Made by a program: the position numbers and the translations under genes. A stretch of DNA of 64,000 bases from Metaclostridioides mangenotii (GTDB lineage Bacteria; Bacillota; Clostridia; Peptostreptococcales; Peptostreptococcaceae). The DNA lies in contig NZ_JAGGJX010000002.1 of the NCBI RefSeq assembly GCF_017873185.1, positions 186,001 through 250,000 on the forward strand, written 5' to 3'. Positions 1 through 9,296 of the stretch are shown here, piece by piece. Below the pieces are notes generated by a model. It was not told where the DNA came from. It saw only the letters and a list, made by a program, of their open reading frames with translations, and made no database searches. Positions within the stretch are counted from its first letter, which is position 1; every line of letters begins with the position of its first letter.

Positions 1-23
1 ATTTAGAACTTGTCAACTTTTAA
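1..23 (+). CDS. 3' end of upstream gene, probably triosephosphate isomerase
   Basis: Only the last codons are inside the window: an open frame ending LELVNF then TAA, 11 bases before the gpmI start. In clostridial glycolytic operons tpiA normally precedes gpmI, so TpiA is the likely identity, but six residues cannot prove it. Confidence 0.4.
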
Positions 24-34
24 GGAGTGAAACA

Positions 35-1570
35 ATGAAAAAACCAGTTGCTTTAATTATTATGGATGGTTTTGGTTATAGTGAAAATGCTGAAGGAAAC
101 GCAATAGCTGAGGCACAGACTCCAAATCTATGCAGATTATCAAAAGAGTATCCGAGTACTCTTATAAAAGCTAGTGGACTTGATGTAGGTCTACCATATC
201 TTCAAATGGGAAATTCTGAGGTCGGGCATACAAATATCGGCGCGGGTAGAATTGTATATCAAGATTTAACTAGAATAACTAAATCGATAAAAGATGGAGA
301 CTTTTTTACAAATGAAGTTTTGTCTGAAGCAATGGATAAAGCTAAGGGACACGCGCTTCATATAATGGGACTTCTTTCAGATGGAGGAGTACACTCCCAT
401 ATAGAGCACGTTGAAGCACTTATTTTGATGGCTAAAAAAAGAGGTGTAGATAAATTATATATCCACGCTTTTACAGACGGGAGAGATACTGATCCTCAAA
501 GTGCTGTAGAGTATGTAAAGGAAATAGAATCTACATTAAAAGATGTGGATCTAGGTGAATTTGCAACTGTATCGGGTAGATACTATGCTATGGACAGAGA
601 TAAGAGATGGGACAGAATTAAACTTTCATACGATGCTATGGTATATGGTGTGGGAGAAACTGCTGCATCTGCTGAAGAAGCTGTAAATAATTCGTACGAG
701 CAAGGTAAAAACGACGAGTTTATATTGCCCACAGTAGTACAAAAAAATGGAATAGCTTTAGGTAAAATAAAAGATGGGGATAGCATAATATTCTTCAATT
801 TTAGACCTGATAGAGCTAGACAGATGACTAGAGCTATTGTTGATAATAATTTTGAGGATTTTGATAAAGAAAATATAAATACACATTTTGTTTGCCTGAC
901 TGAGTACGATGCAACTATTGAAAATGTACATATTGCATTTAAACCTCAATCATTAGAAAACACTTTAGGTGAGTATTTATCAAATAATGGAAAAACTCAA
1001 CTTAGAGCTGCTGAAACAGAAAAGTACGCACATGTAACATTCTTTTTCAACGGAGGAGTAGAAGAGCCAAATCCAGGTGAAGAGAGAATGTTAGTGCCGT
1101 CTCCAAAGGTTGCAACATACGATCTACAACCAGAGATGTCGGCTTCAGAGCTTTTAGAAAATACATTAAATAAGATCGATGAAGATAAGTTTGATTTTAT
1201 TGTTGTAAACTTTGCAAATCCAGATATGGTAGGTCATACAGGTAGCATAGAAGCTACTGTAAAGGCTGTAGAGACAGTTGATGGATGTGTGGGATCTATA
1301 GTAGATAAAATCATCAGTTTAGGTGGTGCTGCAATAATTACAGCTGATCACGGAAATGCTGAGTACATGATAGATCACGAAACAGGAAAAGTAGTGACAT
1401 CGCATTCTACTAATGAAGTTCCGTTTATATTAGCTGGTGCCAAGTACAAGGATGCCGATCTTCTAGATGATGGAAGGCTTTCTGATATTGCACCTACAGT
1501 ATTAGATATGATGGATCTGGGTGCACCTAAAGAGATGGATGGTCATAGCCTTATTTCTTTTCAAAAATAA
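35..1570 (+). CDS. gpmI: 2,3-bisphosphoglycerate-independent phosphoglycerate mutase
   Basis: Interconverts 3- and 2-phosphoglycerate in cytosolic glycolysis. The 511-aa length is normal for the Mn-dependent alkaline-phosphatase-superfamily enzyme. Visible family signatures are the N-terminal IIMDGFGYS metal-site segment, MGNSEVGHTNIGAGR with the catalytic Ser around residue 61, FTDGRDTDP around 146, YYAMDRDKRWDR around 184, FFNFRPDRARQ around 254, and the C-terminal NFANPDMVGHTG and ITADHGNAE metal-binding motifs. AAGGAGTG lies 6 bases before the ATG. The gene sits 81 bases upstream of eno and is probably cotranscribed with it and with the gene upstream. No lesions seen. Confidence 0.98.
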   Translation: MKKPVALIIMDGFGYSENAEGNAIAEAQTPNLCRLSKEYPSTLIKASGLDVGLPYLQMGNSEVGHTNIGAGRIVYQDLTRITKSIKDGDFFTNEVLSEAMDKAKGHALHIMGLLSDGGVHSHIEHVEALILMAKKRGVDKLYIHAFTDGRDTDPQSAVEYVKEIESTLKDVDLGEFATVSGRYYAMDRDKRWDRIKLSYDAMVYGVGETAASAEEAVNNSYEQGKNDEFILPTVVQKNGIALGKIKDGDSIIFFNFRPDRARQMTRAIVDNNFEDFDKENINTHFVCLTEYDATIENVHIAFKPQSLENTLGEYLSNNGKTQLRAAETEKYAHVTFFFNGGVEEPNPGEERMLVPSPKVATYDLQPEMSASELLENTLNKIDEDKFDFIVVNFANPDMVGHTGSIEATVKAVETVDGCVGSIVDKIISLGGAAIITADHGNAEYMIDHETGKVVTSHSTNEVPFILAGAKYKDADLLDDGRLSDIAPTVLDMMDLGAPKEMDGHSLISFQK

Positions 1571-1633
1571 GGCATTATAATATAATGATAGTATAGATAG
1601 ATGTAAATTTTAATATTAAATAAATTTTATTGA

Positions 1634-2941
<1,308 letters not shown>

Positions 2942-3010
2942 TTGATTTAGGGACACGTTGGAATACAATCACTAAAAAATCATAATAAATAAAGCATAAT
3001 AAATAAATCA

Positions 3011-3063
3011 TGTCTATAGGTATACAGTAACTCATTCAAGAGGGGTTCGTATATCTATAGACA
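3011..3063 (+). promoter_or_regulatory. Long hairpin between eno and secG
   Basis: A 15-nt arm TGTCTATAGGTATAC (3011-3025) is complementary, with one G:U pair, to GTATATCTATAGACA (3049-3063), with a 23-nt loop. No U-run follows, so it is not a standard terminator. It lies 78 bases before secG and could be an RNA stability or processing element, or an operator. Confidence 0.55.
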
Positions 3064-3140
3064 TTACTTGAATAAAAGAAGTTATTATGATAAACTGGAG
3101 AGTAGTGATTTTAAGAAACGTGTGAACAGGAGGATAAAAA

Positions 3141-3371
3141 GTGAACTTGAATAATTTTTTAATGGGATTACAAATTGTATTAGGAATCGTAATGGTTGTT
3201 AGTATAATGCCTCAAGATACAAAGAGTGCTTTACCTTCACAATTTGGTGGAGATGGTAACCAAACTTATTTCAAGCCAAAAGGGAAGCAAGCATTTCTTG
3301 GTAAAATAACGAAAATAACAGCAGTGCTATTTTTTATAAACGCATTAGCATTACTTATATTAGATAAGTAG
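3141..3371 (+). CDS. secG: Preprotein translocase subunit SecG
   Basis: Small integral-membrane partner of SecYE in protein export. The 76 residues have the SecG pattern: an N-terminal membrane helix (about 4-22, NFLMGLQIVLGIVMVVSIM), a polar loop with the family motif SALPSQFGGDGNQTYF, and a second helix near the C-terminus (about 55-73). The start is GTG, supported by AGGAGG 6 bases upstream. In C. difficile secG is followed closely by rnr; here 7.7 kb of foreign-looking DNA separates them. Confidence 0.95.
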   Translation: MNLNNFLMGLQIVLGIVMVVSIMPQDTKSALPSQFGGDGNQTYFKPKGKQAFLGKITKITAVLFFINALALLILDK

Positions 3372-3477
3372 TATATCAATTTAACTGGCCAATAAATATA
3401 TTTGAAAGGGCTAAAGATTGAGAAAATTTTAAATTTCAATGTTTATATGATGTATAAACATCTTTAATATTATAGTT

Positions 3478-3517
3478 TGCCACCTTTTTGCCACCGTAAC
3501 GTAAAACTTGGTGGCAA
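3478..3517. repeat. Inverted repeat TGCCACC / GGTGGCA
   Basis: Seven-base arms separated by 26 bases, with an internal extra copy of TTGCCACC. It lies in the gene-poor stretch after secG. No promoter or coding signal is attached; role unknown. Confidence 0.4.
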
Positions 3518-3603
3518 TTATAATTTATCAAATAAATCAGCAACTTTTCGCATAATCATGATCATTATAATGCTTTCCAAGTATATAAAGGAAGGCTAAA
3601 AAA

Positions 3604-3647
3604 AGTACATGCCATCTTATTTTAGTTTATTAAGATGGCATGATACT
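3604..3647. terminator. Strong hairpin, possible terminator after secG
   Basis: ATGCCATCTTA pairs perfectly with TAAGATGGCAT, extended by a near-match AGTA/TACT, around a 12-nt AT-rich loop. The 3' side is only weakly T-rich, so termination is inferred. Confidence 0.5.
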
Positions 3648-3852
3648 TTACATATTTTCCTAAAACATTTATAGGAATGAATTAAAAATTTTTTTATCAT
3701 ATAAGTTTTGATAATTAAATAGTATATCAATTCACTAAAAGGATACTAAAATGCAAAACTAAAAATCTTTAGTGGATTATATTCTTGTCCACTGATATAT
3801 AATATGAAATTTTTGTCGAAAAAGTGTTTATAATTATAAAAATTGTTTTCAG

Positions 3853-3880
3853 TGGTTAGAAGAAAGAAAAAATTGATGTA
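3853..3880 (+). pseudogene. Remnant of amidase C-terminal tail
   Basis: TGG TTA GAA GAA AGA AAA reads WLEERK, the penultimate residues seen at other endolysin-tail remnants in this window (for example 18753-18806), then loses frame. It is followed about 100 bases later by the same GGGTAGC terminator that follows those tails. Confidence 0.45.
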
Positions 3881-3977
3881 CTACTATTATAATTATTATG
3901 GATAAAACTTTTATAAGGACCTTTTTTGTCGTAATTTTATTTTATATGTTAAATAGAAAGATAGTTAGACACGATAA

Positions 3978-3999
3978 AGGGTAGCTTAATTGCTACCCT
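3978..3999. terminator. GGGTAGC-type hairpin
   Basis: AGGGTAGC-N6-GCTACCCT, perfect 8-bp stem, followed by an AT-rich stretch. It matches hairpins at 16906, 19736 and 25402, each just downstream of an amidase-tail remnant. Confidence 0.65.
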
Positions 4000-4029
4000 A
4001 TTATATTTTATAAAATTATTTTTGTCATA

Positions 4030-4149
4030 TTAGTCTCTACAGCAAGAACAGCATCTAAAACAGCAACCGCATCTGCTACATATGCGTCTTCTTGAAAATC
4101 TTCTTCTACAACGTGAACATATTATACAAGAAATGAAAAATCTATCCAT
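4030..4149 (-). CDS. Cys/Arg-rich mini-protein, copy 1
   Basis: A 39-aa reading frame not expected by chance: 11 Cys and 13 Arg, beginning MDRFFISC and containing the core CSRCRRRF then SRRRICSRC and a CCSCCRD end. AAGGTG sits 6 bases before the ATG. Two paralogues (18921-19040 and 24830-24958) conserve length, start context, the CxxCRRRF core and the terminal CC-[ST]-C-x-R-[DE], which supports real translation. No known family recognised. The paired CxxC motifs suggest metal binding or disulfide cross-linking; Arg richness allows nucleic-acid or anionic-polymer contact. Its neighbour 4332-4640 is also paired with copy 2, so the two genes probably travel and act together. A spore-coat or exosporium role is inference from nearby genes. 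Confidence 0.7.
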   Translation of the reverse strand: MDRFFISCIICSRCRRRFSRRRICSRCGCCFRCCSCCRD

Positions 4150-4331
4150 ATAAACACCTTAACTGTAAAAAATACTCCTATATTAAGGTATTCAATTTCA
4201 TTATTTTTGTTAAATCTACAATATAACAACTTATATGTTATGTTCTTTTAAAATATTTTTAATAGAGCATGCTTTATTATTTATTATCTATACAATAAAT
4301 TAAAACGTTTTTAAACTAGAATTAAATTATG

Positions 4332-4640
4332 TTACTTTTTTTTAACTTTATTCTCTAATAAACATATTTGTTTTTTAAGGATTTCTAATTGAGTATTTAT
4401 TTCATCATCTTGATTGTTTTTATTAGCCAAGAGAGATTCTTGTGCTGCTGATGTTGTAATATTCTGGCCAATATTTACAATGAAGTTACCGAGTGAATTC
4501 TGTTGATCTGTATTAAGATTGTCTATTAGTAAGAGACCTATTATTGATGACAGGAGCGAAAATTGTTTAGGGGGAATATTAAAAAAACAAGACTTTTCTA
4601 AACAATTTTTACTTTTTTTATCATTGCAATCCATATCCAT
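4332..4640 (-). CDS. Small MDCNDK protein, intact copy
   Basis: About 102 aa. A Cys-containing polar N-terminus (MDMDCNDKKSKNC) leads to a central amphipathic segment PPKQFSLLSSIIGLLL then LNTDQQNSLGNFIVNIGQN and SAAQESLL, ending in a Lys-rich predicted coiled coil. The QNxLGNFxxxxGQ pattern recalls short spore-surface proteins of bacilli and clostridia as I remember them; this is a weak resemblance, not an assignment. GGAGGG lies just upstream; ATG at 4640 or 4634 are both possible starts. A shortened, stop-containing copy lies at 19274-19471, in the same position relative to a Cys/Arg mini-gene. Confidence 0.6.
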   Translation of the reverse strand: MDMDCNDKKSKNCLEKSCFFNIPPKQFSLLSSIIGLLLIDNLNTDQQNSLGNFIVNIGQNITTSAAQESLLANKNNQDDEINTQLEILKKQICLLENKVKKK

Positions 4641-4679
4641 CACCCTCCCTATTATCTATGATATGAAAATATAATAAGA

Positions 4680-4757
4680 GGTGTTAGTCTTAGGAGACTT
4701 AATCAAAATAAATATAGAAAGACTGGAGTGCCGCCTGGTAAAAACGTTCCTTCTGGA
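4680..4757 (+). pseudogene. DNA ligase C-terminal fragment fused to next ORF
   Basis: The frame reads GVSLRRLNQNKYRKTG then PPGKNVPSG, matching the OB-fold of the ligase at 20367-21268 (GVSLR, YKYKKTG, PPIKNVPSG). It runs straight into the membrane-protein ORF that follows, creating a chimera. The upstream edge abuts the leader of the MDCNDK gene. Confidence 0.7.
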
Positions 4758-5174
4758 ATGGAAATGATAGATAAATCTGTTAATGTCGATTATATTGCTA
4801 GTGGTAGGAGCGATTTAATCGCGAGAGGCATTGTATTGAAATTTCCAGATGGCTACACAGAGAGTACTTTATTTGGGTTAGGTTGTGGATTATTATCAGC
4901 TGGAATTGTCAGCACAATAGGCAGTATAAGAATGTTGAGAAATCCATCAATATTTGAAGAAGTTGAAATAAATAAAAAAGATGAAAGAAATGTACCTATT
5001 GGAGAAAAAACCAACTCAAAAGTTTACTCTATTTTTGTGTATATAGAATATTTTATAGTTATAATATCAATGCTTTTAGGAAAAAGAGAGATATCTTTAT
5101 TATTTTCGGTATTGGTTATTGTGAAGTTGGTTGTATGGATGATAGTATGCAATGATATGAATAAGAAAAATTAG
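4758..5174 (+). CDS. Membrane protein of unknown function, 5' end replaced
   Basis: Open from GTG 4728, but the first ten codons belong to the ligase fragment; ATG 4758 is the first residue outside it. There is one hydrophobic segment (LFGLGCGLLSAGIVSTIG) and two C-terminal membrane helices preceded by KKDERNVPIGEK, a layout like DUF2178-type small membrane proteins. Homologues usually have an extra N-terminal part, so this is probably a 5'-truncated gene. No clear ribosome site precedes 4758. A good terminator follows at 5211. Confidence 0.45.
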   Translation: MEMIDKSVNVDYIASGRSDLIARGIVLKFPDGYTESTLFGLGCGLLSAGIVSTIGSIRMLRNPSIFEEVEINKKDERNVPIGEKTNSKVYSIFVYIEYFIVIISMLLGKREISLLFSVLVIVKLVVWMIVCNDMNKKN

Positions 5175-5210
5175 GTATTTAGTAATATTTAATTTGATAA
5201 TACAACATTT

Positions 5211-5266
5211 AAAATAAATAGCTGTCTCTTAACGATTTAAAAGGTTAGGAGATAGCTATTTATTTT
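5211..5266 (+). terminator. Terminator-like hairpin
   Basis: AAAATAAATAGCT-TCTC arms pair across a short loop with GAGATAGCTATTTATTTT; the 3' arm is T-rich. It closes the membrane ORF ending at 5174. Confidence 0.7.
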
Positions 5267-5306
5267 AAAATTAGTAAGTATTGCTAGATAGCTACTGAAA
5301 TAACAC

Positions 5307-5373
5307 AATTAATCGTTAGTATCAGAATCACTCTTTCTGGTGATAAGAATGATTCTGATACTAACGATTAATT
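5307..5373. repeat. Perfect 24-bp inverted repeat, 19-nt loop
   Basis: Arms 5307-5330 and 5350-5373 are exact reverse complements, containing CGTTAGTATCAGAATCA. No T-run. It lies 189 bases before the DUF11 protein gene. Perfect arms this long are unusual and suggest a recent mobile or regulatory origin. Confidence 0.8.
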
Positions 5374-5561
5374 CATTGATATATTTGAACTTCGCTCTAC
5401 CTAAATAAAATGATATTCGTAAGATATTGAGTATCAATTAATTGCTAAATTTCGGATATTTATAAGAAAATAACTCGTTTATTGTATAAAAATGTCACAT
5501 AAAAAAATTAAAAGAATATTATATTATGGGCCTAAAATTTTAATTTCAAAGGAGTGATAAT

Positions 5562-8393
5562 ATGGCAACAATATCAGGCCAATTAACATTTGATAGAGAT
5601 AGAAGTGCAACTATCAGCGCTGGAGACTCAGGAATAGCTAATGTACCAATTGTATTACAAAATATAGCAACAGGGGTTAGGCTTGTAGTTCTTACAGATG
5701 CTGTAGGGAATTATTCATTTATAAATGTTCCAAATGGTGACTATAGAATTGTAGAAGCTTTTGGAACTGCAGGAGGAGTACCAACACCAGGAAACTTTTC
5801 GAATGCAGTGGTGGGTCCAGTTCCTATTGCTACAGTACCACCAATCAGTTTTGTGACGAATCCACCTACAGGGACAACAAACTTAGACTGTACAACTCCT
5901 AATACGCTGTTAATAACGGTAACAGGAGCTGATATAATAAATCAAAATATACTAAATGGTCCAGTAATCTATACACCTATACAAACTATATTAGATTCAT
6001 GTACAACTTTATCCGATATAAACCTTATTACAGATGCAGATAATGGAACATTTGGATTCTTTCCACCAGGAACACCAGCTAATACAGGACCTGCTACAGC
6101 ACCATATCCAAATGTTACGCCAGATTTTATGTATGTAGTACCAGATCCAACTAAGTTTACACCTATAGATGGAGAATATACAGTACAAAATATTATGAAT
6201 AATGCAATGAGTAATCAGATAGGGGCTTGGTGGCGTATTGCAGATCATACTACAGGAAATGAAACAGGAAGAATGATGGTGGTAAATGGTTTTAATCCAG
6301 GTGCTGTATTTTTTAGATCAACAGTACCAGTTACACCTAATACTGTTTTTTTATTTAGCACATGGATTCTAAATCTCTTTAAGGTAACTGGATTTCCACC
6401 AGCACAGTTAGGTGTTAGAATACTTGATCAAAACGGTAATATACTATTTCAACAAACATTAGGAGTTCAAATTCCAGAAAATACAAATGCACCAGAGTGG
6501 AAACAAATAGGAACTGTCATTAATTCTCTAAATAATACTCAAATTACAGTAGAATTTTTCAGTGAAGGTGAAGCTGTTGTTGGAAATGATTATGCTATTG
6601 ATGATGTTGCATTAAATGAAATAATAGTTCCAACATTTATTCCAATAAAGACAAGCGATAAGTCAACTGCAGTTGTGGGGGATGTAGTAACATATAGCGT
6701 TCAATTAACAAATACTTGTACCAGCCCTCTAACTAATGTATTTTTTAAAGATATTATTCCTCTTGGCTTATTATTTATACCTGATAGTGTGATGGTTAAT
6801 GGAGTGGCTGAGCCAGGAGTAGATCCTAATGTAGGTTTCACACTACCGGATGTTGCAGGTGGGACAACAGTTACAGTAACTTTCCAGGTGAGAGTTGAAG
6901 GTATACCTAATCCAAATCCTGCTATAAATATAGCAACGATAGATTACTCTTATACACCTGTTGAAGGCGGTATACCACTTACTTTTTCCGAAGATTCTAA
7001 CGAAGTTACTCTACTTGTTGAAGAAGTCCCAGGAGAAGCAGACATTGCTGTAGTAAAGCAAGGTAATGAGCCAATTGCTGTACCAGGAGAGACGTTCAGC
7101 TATACAATCGTAGTTACAAATTTTGGGCCATCTGATGCAGAGAGTGTGCTTCTAACGGATGTTATACCATCTTCTATTCTTAATCCAGAGTTTTCGCTAG
7201 ATGATGGAGTGACTTTCCAACCATGGACTGGAAGCCTTAATTTAGGAACAATAGAGGCAGAAGGGGTAAGAGTTATTATAATAAGAGGAACAGTAGATTC
7301 GACAGCAACTGGTGTAATTATAAATACAGCAACAGTCAGCTCACCTACACCAGATCCAAATCTAGATAATAACACTTTTACGGTAGAGACTCCAGTAGTA
7401 GCCGTGGCAGCAGACATTGCTGTGGTAAAGCAAGGTAATGAATCATTTGCTGTACCAGGAGAGATGTTCAGCTATAGGATTGTAGTTACAAATTTTGGAC
7501 CAAATGCTGCAGAGAGTGTCCTTCTAACAGATAATATACCATCTTCTATTATTAATCCAGAGTTCTCGCTAGATGATGGAGTAACTTTCCAACCATGGAC
7601 TGGAAGCCTTAATTTAGGGACAATACCGGCAGGAGAAGTAAGAGTTATTATAATAAGAGGAACAATTAGCTCAACAGCAACAGGGGTGATTATTAATACA
7701 GCAACAGTTACTTCACCTACACCAGATCCAAATCTAGAAAACAACACCTCTACGGTAGAGACTCCAATAGTAGTTGTAGCAGCTGATGTTTCGGTAGAGA
7801 AATTTGCAAATAAGAAAAGCGCTTGTGTAGGAGAATGTATAAGTTTTACAATAATAGTAGCAAATGCAGGCCCAGCAGATGCACAAAATGTTACTTTAAT
7901 AGATAACGTTGCAAATATTCTATGTAGACCAGAGTTTTCAGTGGATAATGGGGAATGCTTTGAACCATGGACTGGAAGTTTTGAAATAGGCACATTACCA
8001 GCAGGAACTTCAAGAGTGATTATTTTAAGAGGAACCATAAAGCCAACATGCAGTGACGCACTAATTAATATTGCACAGGTTACCTCAACAACACCAGATC
8101 CAGATCTTAACAATAATACTGCGAAATCTAGGGTAGAAATTAAGAAATGTTGTTGTAAGGACCATAGTTGTAAAGAGCATAGTTGTAAAGAGCATAGTTG
8201 TAAAGAGCATAGTTGTAAAGAGCATAGTTGTAAGGACCATAGTTGTAAGGACCATAGTTGTAAAGACTGTTGTCGCAAGGGCCATAGTAGTAAGGACTAT
8301 TGGCGCAATGACTATTGGCGCAAGGACTATAGTTGTAAGGAGCATAGCTGTAAGAACTGTAGTTGCAAGGAACGTTGTCGCGATGACTTTTGA
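5562..8393 (+). CDS. DUF11-repeat surface protein with Cys-rich tail, spore-surface candidate
   Basis: 943 aa, no signal peptide. Residues 1-75 form a carboxypeptidase-regulatory/Cna-B-like fold (GIANVPIVLQNIATG, NGDYRIVE). A long low-complexity middle (100-360) is followed by four DUF11-type repeats: one near 365-485, then three starting near 492, 617 and 744, the first two almost identical even as DNA. The end is a Cys/His/Lys tail of [DE]HSCK pentapeptides (about 867-901) and further Cys-Lys-Arg units. Lack of a Sec signal plus cross-linkable Cys repeats resembles clostridial exosporium or appendage proteins; DUF11 domains are reported for C. taeniosporum spore appendages (from memory). 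AAGGAGTG precedes the ATG. Function is inferred, not shown. Confidence 0.8.
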   Translation: MATISGQLTFDRDRSATISAGDSGIANVPIVLQNIATGVRLVVLTDAVGNYSFINVPNGDYRIVEAFGTAGGVPTPGNFSNAVVGPVPIATVPPISFVTNPPTGTTNLDCTTPNTLLITVTGADIINQNILNGPVIYTPIQTILDSCTTLSDINLITDADNGTFGFFPPGTPANTGPATAPYPNVTPDFMYVVPDPTKFTPIDGEYTVQNIMNNAMSNQIGAWWRIADHTTGNETGRMMVVNGFNPGAVFFRSTVPVTPNTVFLFSTWILNLFKVTGFPPAQLGVRILDQNGNILFQQTLGVQIPENTNAPEWKQIGTVINSLNNTQITVEFFSEGEAVVGNDYAIDDVALNEIIVPTFIPIKTSDKSTAVVGDVVTYSVQLTNTCTSPLTNVFFKDIIPLGLLFIPDSVMVNGVAEPGVDPNVGFTLPDVAGGTTVTVTFQVRVEGIPNPNPAINIATIDYSYTPVEGGIPLTFSEDSNEVTLLVEEVPGEADIAVVKQGNEPIAVPGETFSYTIVVTNFGPSDAESVLLTDVIPSSILNPEFSLDDGVTFQPWTGSLNLGTIEAEGVRVIIIRGTVDSTATGVIINTATVSSPTPDPNLDNNTFTVETPVVAVAADIAVVKQGNESFAVPGEMFSYRIVVTNFGPNAAESVLLTDNIPSSIINPEFSLDDGVTFQPWTGSLNLGTIPAGEVRVIIIRGTISSTATGVIINTATVTSPTPDPNLENNTSTVETPIVVVAADVSVEKFANKKSACVGECISFTIIVANAGPADAQNVTLIDNVANILCRPEFSVDNGECFEPWTGSFEIGTLPAGTSRVIILRGTIKPTCSDALINIAQVTSTTPDPDLNNNTAKSRVEIKKCCCKDHSCKEHSCKEHSCKEHSCKEHSCKDHSCKDHSCKDCCRKGHSSKDYWRNDYWRKDYSCKEHSCKNCSCKERCRDDF
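7037..7785 (+). repeat. Tandem DUF11-coding repeat, two about 375-bp units
   Basis: The units starting GCAGACATTGCTGT at about 7038 and 7411 share long identical blocks, including the stretch encoding FQPWTGSLNLGTI. This indicates recent duplication or gene conversion inside the gene. Confidence 0.8.
8160..8264 (+). repeat. Seven 15-bp repeats encoding [DE]HSCK
   Basis: Unit GAGCATAGTTGTAAA or GACCATAGTTGTAAG, seven in a row, each adding Cys, His and Lys. The copy number could vary by slippage without breaking the frame. Confidence 0.9.
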
Positions 8394-8572
8394 ACTTATT
8401 TCATATAACGATGTTGTTAATCAGAAGTAGGATTATGAGTAAAAATAATTATGCATATGAGGAATTGATTTTGTAAATAAAAATAAAAGAAACCCAGAAT
8501 TTCTTTAGTTATAGTTGCTTCATTCCTACAATGATTAATATGATTAGCAAGCTTTTTCCCATCTTGGATAAT

Positions 8573-8625
8573 AACCATGTTCGTAATGACAGTACAACAA
8601 GTGCATTACGAACATGGTTTTTTTA
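8573..8625 (+). terminator. Rho-independent terminator
   Basis: A perfect 16-bp stem AACCATGTTCGTAATG / CATTACGAACATGGTT with a 15-nt loop and a T-run. It is 180 bases after the DUF11 gene. The stretch between holds nothing else I can support. Confidence 0.8.
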
Positions 8626-8682
8626 AAAATTCTAAACCTATAGATAGGTGTAAAAAAGACCGTCACTTATTGGACAATTACA

Positions 8683-8707
8683 TTAGTCCCCGGGGGGCTA
8701 GTTTTTT
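8683..8707 (+). terminator. GC-rich hairpin with T-run
   Basis: TAGTCCCC pairs with GGGGGCTA and is followed by GTTTTTT. Its base composition is out of line with the AT-rich surroundings. It could terminate transcription rightward, or on the other strand follow the fragment ending at 8719. Confidence 0.5.
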
Positions 8708-8718
8708 GTAATTATACA

Positions 8719-8872
8719 TTATCCTTCATATTCATCTTTCACTTTAGTTTTTCTATTATTTAAATCATTATAAGTTTCTAAATTGCGTAACATAGATGTC
8801 AACTTTTCTTTAGATAATTCATATACCATTTTAGTAAAATTACTTGAATCGCCTGTCATTTGTGCATGTTCA
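8719..8872 (-). pseudogene. C-terminal fragment of an unknown gene
   Basis: Open frame reading EHAQMTGDSSNFTKM then ELSKEKLTSMLRNLETY and a charged end, stop at 8719. There is no ribosome site before the internal ATG and an in-frame stop just upstream, so it is most likely the cut end of a larger gene. Family not recognised. Confidence 0.35.
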
Positions 8873-8889
8873 TAATTTTAAAAGATACA

Positions 8890-8918
8890 TTGACAGGCGA
8901 GGTATATATAATTATAAT
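8890..8918 (+). promoter_or_regulatory. Consensus sigma-A promoter of the padR operon
   Basis: TTGACA (8890-8895), 17-base spacer, TATAAT (8913-8918): both hexamers match consensus exactly. AGGCG-N2-GTATATATAATTATAATAG around the -10 is AT-rich and could hold the PadR operator, since the family usually represses its own promoter. Confidence 0.85.
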
Positions 8919-8963
8919 AGTGAATATAAGATAAGTTGATTAAAGACAAGGAGGCGAGATAAT

Positions 8964-9287
8964 GTGTCTATTACATCTGATTTAATTAGAGGAAATACAG
9001 AAACAATAATTTTAGCTAGACTAATAGAAAAAGATAGCTACGGTTATGAGATAAATAAATCAATAAAAGAAAAAACAGATAACGAGTACGAATTAAAGGA
9101 AGCTACACTGTATTCAGCATTTAGAAGATTAGAGCAAGGTGGCATGATCGAATCTTACTGGGGAAATGAAAACCAAGGGGCTAGAAGAAGATACTATAGA
9201 ATTACAAAGTTGGGGTCTGTAGTATATGAACAAAATAAAAAAGATTGGTCGGAAGCTAAAAAACTGATCGATAGCTTGATTAAATAG
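8964..9287 (+). CDS. PadR-family transcriptional regulator
   Basis: Winged-helix repressor of about 107 aa (short PadR class). Seen: the opening LIRGNTETIILARLIEKDSYGYEI, typical of the family's first helix and recognition region, followed by KEATLYSAFRRLEQGGMIESYW and the wing ARRRYYRIT. GTG start, chosen because AAGGAGGCGAGA lies upstream while the overlapping ATG at 8962 leads to a stop after a few codons. It is first in an operon with two membrane genes (9-base gap, then 8-base overlap). PadR-DUF1700-DUF4097 operons commonly respond to envelope stress or drugs; the inducer is unknown. Confidence 0.93.
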   Translation: MSITSDLIRGNTETIILARLIEKDSYGYEINKSIKEKTDNEYELKEATLYSAFRRLEQGGMIESYWGNENQGARRRYYRITKLGSVVYEQNKKDWSEAKKLIDSLIK

Positions 9288-9296
9288 GGGGGTATT

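Noticed and set aside
7100-8345. Open frames opposite the DUF11 gene
   Set aside because: They arise from the low-complexity and 15-bp repeats on the coding strand; composition is repetitive nonsense.
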